In this document: piece after piece, positions 59,805 through 64,000 of the stretch
How the letters are laid out: every line of letters begins with the position of its first letter
Numbering within the stretch: the stretch's first letter is position 1
Assembly: GCF_019392245.1 (NCBI RefSeq)
Contig: NZ_JAHXRL010000002.1
Coordinates: 372,001 to 436,000, forward strand
Direction of reading: 5' to 3'
DNA length: 64,000 nucleotides
Origin: Sulfitobacter sp. CW3
GTDB lineage: Bacteria; Pseudomonadota; Alphaproteobacteria; Rhodobacterales; Rhodobacteraceae
Program-made: the position numbers and the translations under genes
The notes under the pieces: generated by a model
What the model saw: only the letters and a program-made list of their open reading frames with translations
Databases searched by the model: none
What the model was told of the DNA's origin: nothing

Positions 59805-60398
59805 ATGACAGAGCAAAAGAAATCAGATCAGACGCGACAAAAAATCCTGACGGCGGGGCGCACCCTTGTCAGCCATCACGGTTTTGGCGCAGTGGGATTG
59901 GCCCGTATTCTTAAGGAAAGCGACGTTCCCAAGGGATCGTTCTATTACTACTTCCCGTCAAAGGAGGCCTTTGGCCAAGCCTTGCTGACAGATTACGTCG
60001 CCGACTATCTTGGTCGGGTCGATGCGCTGTCAAATGGTCCGGGAACTGCCCATGACAAACTGACCGCTTTCTGGTCGGCGTGGTTAACGCATGCCGGGGC
60101 CGAAGGCATTGCCAGCCAATGCCTTGTCGTAAAGTTGGGTGCAGAAGTGGCCGATTTGTCAGAAGACATGCGTCAGGTTCTTGATGATGGCGTCGCCGCG
60201 CTGGTTAACCGGATCGCCGCGCTGCTGATCCAGGGGGCCAAAGACGGGTCCGTAGTAGCCATCGATGACCCGCAGTCCACCGCACAGATGCTGTATGCGA
60301 AATGGCTCGGTGCCGCGATTCTGGCCAAGCTTGCGCGCGATGAAACCCCGCTGCGGCGGGCCCTGTTTGAAACAAACAAAACCCTTTCAACATCATAA
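59805..60398 (+). CDS. TetR/AcrR family regulator
   Basis: A 197-residue repressor-type protein: helix-turn-helix at about residues 10-55 (TRQKILTAGRTLVSHHGFGAVGLARILKESDVPKGSFYYYFPSKEAFGQALL), then an all-helical ligand domain with a cysteine in IASQCLVVKLG, a place where NemR-like sensors react with electrophiles. The frame starts at ATG 59805 just after the palindrome at 59770. Transcribed with the oxidoreductase gene 19 bases downstream. Confidence 0.9.
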   Translation: MTEQKKSDQTRQKILTAGRTLVSHHGFGAVGLARILKESDVPKGSFYYYFPSKEAFGQALLTDYVADYLGRVDALSNGPGTAHDKLTAFWSAWLTHAGAEGIASQCLVVKLGAEVADLSEDMRQVLDDGVAALVNRIAALLIQGAKDGSVVAIDDPQSTAQMLYAKWLGAAILAKLARDETPLRRALFETNKTLSTS

Positions 60399-60417
60399 CC
60401 TAAAGAAGAGAAGACAC

Positions 60418-61398
60418 ATGAAAGCTGCAATTCACGATTCATTCGGCGAACCAATTGACGTACTGAACGCTGTTGAGGTTAACAAACCTACCGCCGGCGC
60501 GGGCGAGGTGTTGATCAAAATGACCCTGTCGCCGATCCACAACCACGATCTGTGGACCATCCGTGGCAATTATGGCTACAAGCCGGAACTGCCCGGTGCG
60601 ATTGGCGGCTCAGAGGCGTTGGGCACAATCGAGGCGGTCGGCGAGGGTGTTGACGATGCCATGATCGGCAAGCGCGTCACCATCGCGGGTGTGCATGGCA
60701 CGTGGGCCGAATATTTCGTGGCCCCCGCAACAGGTGTGCTGCCCCTGCCCGACATGATCTCGGACGTCGCAGGTGCGCAGTTGATCGCGATGCCGTTCAG
60801 TGCCATTTCACTGCTGGAAACCCTAAGGGCCAAAAAGGGTGATTGGATCATCCAAACCGCCGCCAATGGCGCAGTGGGCAAGATCATGGTGACACTGGCC
60901 AAGGCGCGCGGGATCAATCTGTTGAACCTCGTGCGCCGCGACGAAGCGGTGAAAGAGCTGACCGACATGGGGATCGAAAACGTTCTATCCACATCCGACG
61001 CGGATTGGGTACAAAAGTCGCGTGATATCATTGGTGCCGCTGGTGCCGCCTCCGCAATCGATTCGGTGGGCGGTGATATCTCTGCCGATCTGGTTGAACT
61101 GCTGGGCCTCGATGGTGAACTGGTCGTTTTCGGCACCGCAACAGGCGCGCCAATGCCGCTGTCGTCGGGTGCGCTGATCATGAAGCACATCACCGTTAAA
61201 GGGTTCTGGGGCTCGCGCGTCAGCGGCGATATGAACCCGGAAGAGCGTAAACGCTTGATCACGGAGCTGGTTACGCTGGCCGCCAAAGGCGAACTGGTGC
61301 TGGAAGACGGTGGCGTCTTTGGTCTGGATGATGTTGCCAAGGCAATGAAAGCGGCCCTAACGCCGGGCCGCGCCGGCAAAGTCATGATCCGCGGCTAA
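60418..61398 (+). CDS. zinc-free MDR oxidoreductase (enoyl-reductase / quinone-reductase-like)
   Basis: A 326-residue medium-chain dehydrogenase/reductase. SPIHNHDLWTIRGNYGYKPELPGAIGGSEALGTIEAVG is close to the MECR/ETR N-terminal domain, and DWIIQTAANGAVGKIMVTLAKARG is the NADPH loop with ANGAVG rather than AGGVG. No zinc cysteines. With the TetR regulator and operator it looks like an inducible system for reactive electrophiles or enoyl compounds. ATG 60418 follows AAGAAGAGA. Confidence 0.88.
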   Translation: MKAAIHDSFGEPIDVLNAVEVNKPTAGAGEVLIKMTLSPIHNHDLWTIRGNYGYKPELPGAIGGSEALGTIEAVGEGVDDAMIGKRVTIAGVHGTWAEYFVAPATGVLPLPDMISDVAGAQLIAMPFSAISLLETLRAKKGDWIIQTAANGAVGKIMVTLAKARGINLLNLVRRDEAVKELTDMGIENVLSTSDADWVQKSRDIIGAAGAASAIDSVGGDISADLVELLGLDGELVVFGTATGAPMPLSSGALIMKHITVKGFWGSRVSGDMNPEERKRLITELVTLAAKGELVLEDGGVFGLDDVAKAMKAALTPGRAGKVMIRG

Positions 61399-61420
61399 AC
61401 CGCCACGCCCAAGAAAACAG

Positions 61421-61460
61421 AAAGCCCGCCCCTTGAGACGCTCAAAGGCCGGGCTTTTTT
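61421..61460. terminator. terminator between the oxidoreductase and pobA
   Basis: AAAGCCCG pairs with CGGGCTTT, continued inside by CTTGAG/CTCAA, followed on the plus strand by a run of T. It lies between convergent genes, so probably serves both. Confidence 0.88.
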
Positions 61461-61479
61461 GTTACGACTGGACACCTGT

Positions 61480-62649
61480 CTAGAACGGCAAACCGATGTA
61501 GTTTTCGGCCAAATCACGGCGTGCCGTTTCGCTTTGCGACAGATGGCTTAGGGTCGCCTTGCGCATCTGCGCGGCAAAGCTGTCTTCGCCGTCAAACTGG
61601 TGCAGCATTGTGGTCATCTGCCAGCTAAACCGCATCGCCTTCCAGATACGCGCCAACGCGCGGTCTGCATAGCTGTCGACGCCAGCGTGATCGCCCTTCT
61701 TGAGCGCGGCAATTAAGGCATCGTGCAGATAATACACATCCGACACAGCCAGATTCAGCCCCTTGGCCCCCGTGGGCGGCACGATATGTGCAGAATCGCC
61801 GACCAGAAACAGATTGCCCCAACGCAACGGCTCGCTGACAAACGACCGCAGCGGCGCGATTGATTTTTCGATCGACGGGCCTGTCACCAAGGCATCGGCG
61901 GTTTCTTTGGGCAAGCGCATCTTCAGGGCCTCCCAAAAGCGGTCATCGCTCCAGTCCTCGACCTTGTCGGTCAGCGGGGCCTGCACATAATAGCGCGACA
62001 GGTTTTCATTGCGCATCGACGCCAGTGCAAAGCCGTGGCGTGAATTGGCATAGATCAGTTCGTGATTGGCTGGCGGTGTGCGTGACAAGACGCCCAGCCA
62101 CCCAAAGGGGTAAACCCGTTCGAATTCCTCGCGTTTATCCGCCGGTATGGTCTGGCGGCTGACCCCGTGGAATCCGTCGCACCCCGCCACAAACTGGCAG
62201 TCGATGCGCTGGCGCGTGCCGTCATGGGTATACTCGACATAAGGCGCACCTGTCGTAACATCGTTGATCACCACATCATCGACGTCGTGAATAATGCGCG
62301 TGCCCATCGCATCTTGGGCATCATACAGATCGGTCGTTACCTCGGTCTGGCCATAGACCATCACCTTTTTGCCGGTCAGTTCGTGAAAATTGATCCGCAC
62401 CATCAGATCATCATCGGTCAGGTAACACCCCTCGTGCGGGATACCCTCGCGGTCCATGCGGTCACCGACCCCTGCCTCGCGCAGCAATTGCACGGTGCCG
62501 CTTTCCAGCACACCTGCCCGGATGCGGTCCAACACACGCTTGCGCGAGGTCCGTTCCAGAATAACGGTGTCAACGCCTGCACGGTTTAACAGTTGCGACA
62601 AAAGCAAACCCGAAGGGCCACCCCCGATTATGACGACTTCGGTTTTCAT
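61480..62649 (-). CDS. pobA: 4-hydroxybenzoate 3-monooxygenase
   Basis: A 389-residue FAD monooxygenase making protocatechuate from 4-hydroxybenzoate. Start VVIIGGGPSGLLLSQLLNRAG (GxGxxG for FAD), then RIRAGVLESGTVQLLREAGV, the mid-protein CDGFHGVSR and LVGDSAHIVPPTGAKGLNLA near the C-terminus, with substrate residues fitting PobA. Divergent from an AraC-type gene. ATG 62649 is chosen at the conserved start; the frame is open to 62727. Confidence 0.95.
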   Translation of the reverse strand: MKTEVVIIGGGPSGLLLSQLLNRAGVDTVILERTSRKRVLDRIRAGVLESGTVQLLREAGVGDRMDREGIPHEGCYLTDDDLMVRINFHELTGKKVMVYGQTEVTTDLYDAQDAMGTRIIHDVDDVVINDVTTGAPYVEYTHDGTRQRIDCQFVAGCDGFHGVSRQTIPADKREEFERVYPFGWLGVLSRTPPANHELIYANSRHGFALASMRNENLSRYYVQAPLTDKVEDWSDDRFWEALKMRLPKETADALVTGPSIEKSIAPLRSFVSEPLRWGNLFLVGDSAHIVPPTGAKGLNLAVSDVYYLHDALIAALKKGDHAGVDSYADRALARIWKAMRFSWQMTTMLHQFDGEDSFAAQMRKATLSHLSQSETARRDLAENYIGLPF

Positions 62650-62659
62650 AACGTGCTTA

Positions 62660-62685
62660 TTTCCCTTCGTGATGTTGAAGGGAAA
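62660..62685. promoter_or_regulatory. inverted repeat in the pobA/pobR spacer, likely PobR site
   Basis: TTTCCCTTC and GAAGGGAAA are perfect 9-base arms around an 8-base centre. They occupy the 97-base spacer between the divergent starts (62649 and 62747), close to the pobA start, where a regulator of pobA would bind. Confidence 0.6.
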
Positions 62686-62746
62686 ATAGGACGATTGGAG
62701 TGTTGCGTGAATGGACCGGCAGCGCATTCGCTGGTACTATGCGTGC

Positions 62747-63604
62747 ATGATGAATTTGCCGACTATCCCAGAATACATGCTTTATGGTGAAACCGACGCT
62801 TTCCCCGATGTGGTACATTGCGAACATATCAAGGACCGCGCACCGGATCATGGATGGCGCATCGCGCCGCATCGACATGCGCAATTGGCGCAGGTGTTTT
62901 TCATTCAAACCGGCCATGCAACCTCCGTCGTTGACGGGCAGGAATTCGAACTTTCCGATAACCAGCTGTTCTATGTTCCTGCGCAGGCCGTTCACAGCTT
63001 TGCATTTGCCCCGAACACCCAAGGGATGGTGCAGTCATTTCCCATCTCCGTGCTGCGCAGCATCGCCCCCGCAAATGACGAAGTTGCACGCGCCCTATCG
63101 CTGCCGTTTGTCACGACGCCTGACGCAAAACTGCTAACGCTGATGACCCTGCTCGACACCACATTGGCGGATGGCGGCCCTTACCGAACGCAAACTGCCT
63201 TGGGATTGGCACATGCGGTTTTATCAATCACCGCCGCCCTAAACCCTAATCCGCATGGGCCAGCTGGCACCAAACGTGATCGCAGGCTCGCACAGCTTGA
63301 TCAGTTAATCAGCGATCCCCAAACCGCTGGATGGCGCGTGCAGGAATATGCCGCAAAAATGGGCCTGAGCACCGGGCACCTAAGCCGCCTGTGCCGCGCC
63401 GCCAACGGATTATCCGCCTCAGCATATATCGAGGCACATATCATCCAAGAGGCATGTCGGTTACTGGCTTTCACCCAGCTTTCGGTGGCCGAGGTCGGAT
63501 ACAGGCTTGGATTTACCGATCCTTCCTATTTCTCGCGGCGGTTTCGGGCAGTCCAACAGGAAACGCCGTCGGTCTACCGGCAGCGATTTGTCAGCCAGCC
63601 ATAA
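62747..63604 (+). CDS. pobR: AraC family regulator, PobR-like
   Basis: About 285 residues. A cupin-like N-terminal part (HRHAQLAQVFFIQTGHATSVVDGQEFEL) is followed by a C-terminal AraC domain: WRVQEYAAKMGLSTGHLSRLCRAANGLSASAYIEAHII and AEVGYRLGFTDPSYFSRRFRAVQQETPSVYR hold the two helix-turn-helix units. Divergent from pobA, so probably its 4-hydroxybenzoate-responsive activator. ATG 62747 or 62750; the frame is open from 62711. Confidence 0.88.
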   Translation: MMNLPTIPEYMLYGETDAFPDVVHCEHIKDRAPDHGWRIAPHRHAQLAQVFFIQTGHATSVVDGQEFELSDNQLFYVPAQAVHSFAFAPNTQGMVQSFPISVLRSIAPANDEVARALSLPFVTTPDAKLLTLMTLLDTTLADGGPYRTQTALGLAHAVLSITAALNPNPHGPAGTKRDRRLAQLDQLISDPQTAGWRVQEYAAKMGLSTGHLSRLCRAANGLSASAYIEAHIIQEACRLLAFTQLSVAEVGYRLGFTDPSYFSRRFRAVQQETPSVYRQRFVSQP

Positions 63605-63708
63605 GCCGCCCTTAGCGTGCCTAAAAATTGTGCAAGGCGCAAAAATTAGCCTGATATTTACCCGAACGCAGCCGTTTACCATCGCCTCGACAGCGAATTC
63701 CGTTATCC

Positions 63709-64000
63709 ATGATCAGGCTTTTAGCACCACGACGGGAGGGGCCCATTAACATCGCGACACATATCGATCTTGTGCCAGACGCAGTGTCACAGCCCCGCGC
63801 CTTGGGCGATCTGTCTGTGACCAGCAAGACATATGGCGATGCGTCGGTGCTGGGCGATTTGTATCAATCCGGATGCCTCAAGGCGCTGTTTCCACGCGCC
63901 AACGCGACGGGCCTGACGGGCGTTTTTCTGAACACATCTGGCGGGATGACAGGCGGCGATCGTCTGACAATCCGCGCAGACGCCGGGCCAAACAGCCGGT
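63709..64000 (+). CDS. ureD: urease accessory protein UreD, N-terminal part cut by the window
   Basis: The last ~97 codons of the window read as UreD: LKALFPRANATGLTGVFLNTSGGMTGGDRL is the conserved NTxGGxTGGD core. UreD helps UreF and UreG insert nickel into urease. The start is unclear: ATG 63709 is in frame but lacks a clear ribosome site; a GGGAGGGG at 63734-63741 lies in front of an ATT at 63745 and a GTG at 63772. The rest of the gene and any urease cluster lie outside the window. Confidence 0.8.
   Translation, partial: MIRLLAPRREGPINIATHIDLVPDAVSQPRALGDLSVTSKTYGDASVLGDLYQSGCLKALFPRANATGLTGVFLNTSGGMTGGDRLTIRADAGPNSR

Noticed and set aside
1..64000. CRISPR arrays, insertion sequences, prophage or integrative elements
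   Set aside because: No regular direct-repeat array, transposase, integrase or phage structural gene was seen; the only repeats are short palindromic intergenic ones.

Overview
The window reads as a chromosomal segment of an alphaproteobacterium of the order Rhodobacterales, most likely from the marine Roseobacter group. I base this on gene content and protein wording recognised by eye, not on a database search. The markers are an RpoH2-type sigma factor, the TrcR (DUF1013) regulator, COQ9, TIGR02300, DUF1467 and DUF1244 proteins, ethylmalonyl-CoA pathway genes (mce, mcl1), 4-hydroxybenzoate hydroxylase with an AraC-type regulator, and a type III ornithine/lysine decarboxylase. Coding density is high. 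I see no insertion sequence, prophage, CRISPR array or rRNA operon.

Layout. 1-8.7 kb: the end of rodA, a GhrA-type reductase, an M3 peptidase, then a minus-strand run of rpoH2, chaN-like, coaBC, dut, moeB-like and DsrE-like. 8.8-23.2 kb: phosphatase, GST and comM on plus; rsmI-yraN-gshB-esterase on minus, divergent from an LpoA-like lipoprotein gene, glnD and murJ; then a rhomboid-fold protein lacking the usual catalytic residues, trpS and a VOC protein. 23.2-32.2 kb: nitroreductase, EI24 protein, DUF1467, mce, an orphan receiver protein, an acetyltransferase, a tiny Flp-pilin-like ORF, aspS with an apparent internal insertion, and the PLP decarboxylase. 32.2-41.7 kb: trcR, RNase T2, two quinone oxidoreductases, an ECF transporter A/T pair, coq9, rpsU, a tandem SpoIIAA-like gene behind an FNR-type box, and the lrp/ald pair. 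41.7-50 kb: a minus-strand block for translation and glycolysis (pyk, rpmI, rplT, pheS, yrhK, esterase, pheT, ytoQ). 50-57 kb: a GST, the three-gene D-amino-acid cluster dgcN-dgcA-dat, mcl1, a LysE exporter and accA. 57-64 kb: regulators, the only tRNA (Ala-GGC), a TetR/oxidoreductase pair with a palindromic operator, pobA/pobR, and the start of ureD cut by the window edge.

Functional groupings. dgcN, dgcA and dat form a compact cluster that could convert D-amino acids to D-glutamate and then to N-acetyl-L-glutamate. mce and mcl1 belong to C2/propionate assimilation through the ethylmalonyl-CoA pathway. rsmI, yraN and the lpoA-like gene keep the neighbourhood known from the yraL-yraM-yraN region of enterobacteria, here with gshB.

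Between genes there are recurring short palindromic repeats. One family has a GAGTTTATTT(G/T)GCAAAATGAA core. Another has a GGGGGG-CCAG-CCCCCC hairpin and/or a GGGATATTT...GCCAGAGAA tail. Where two copies face each other between convergent genes (1065-1134 and 33851-33932) they make long hairpins that look like bidirectional terminators.
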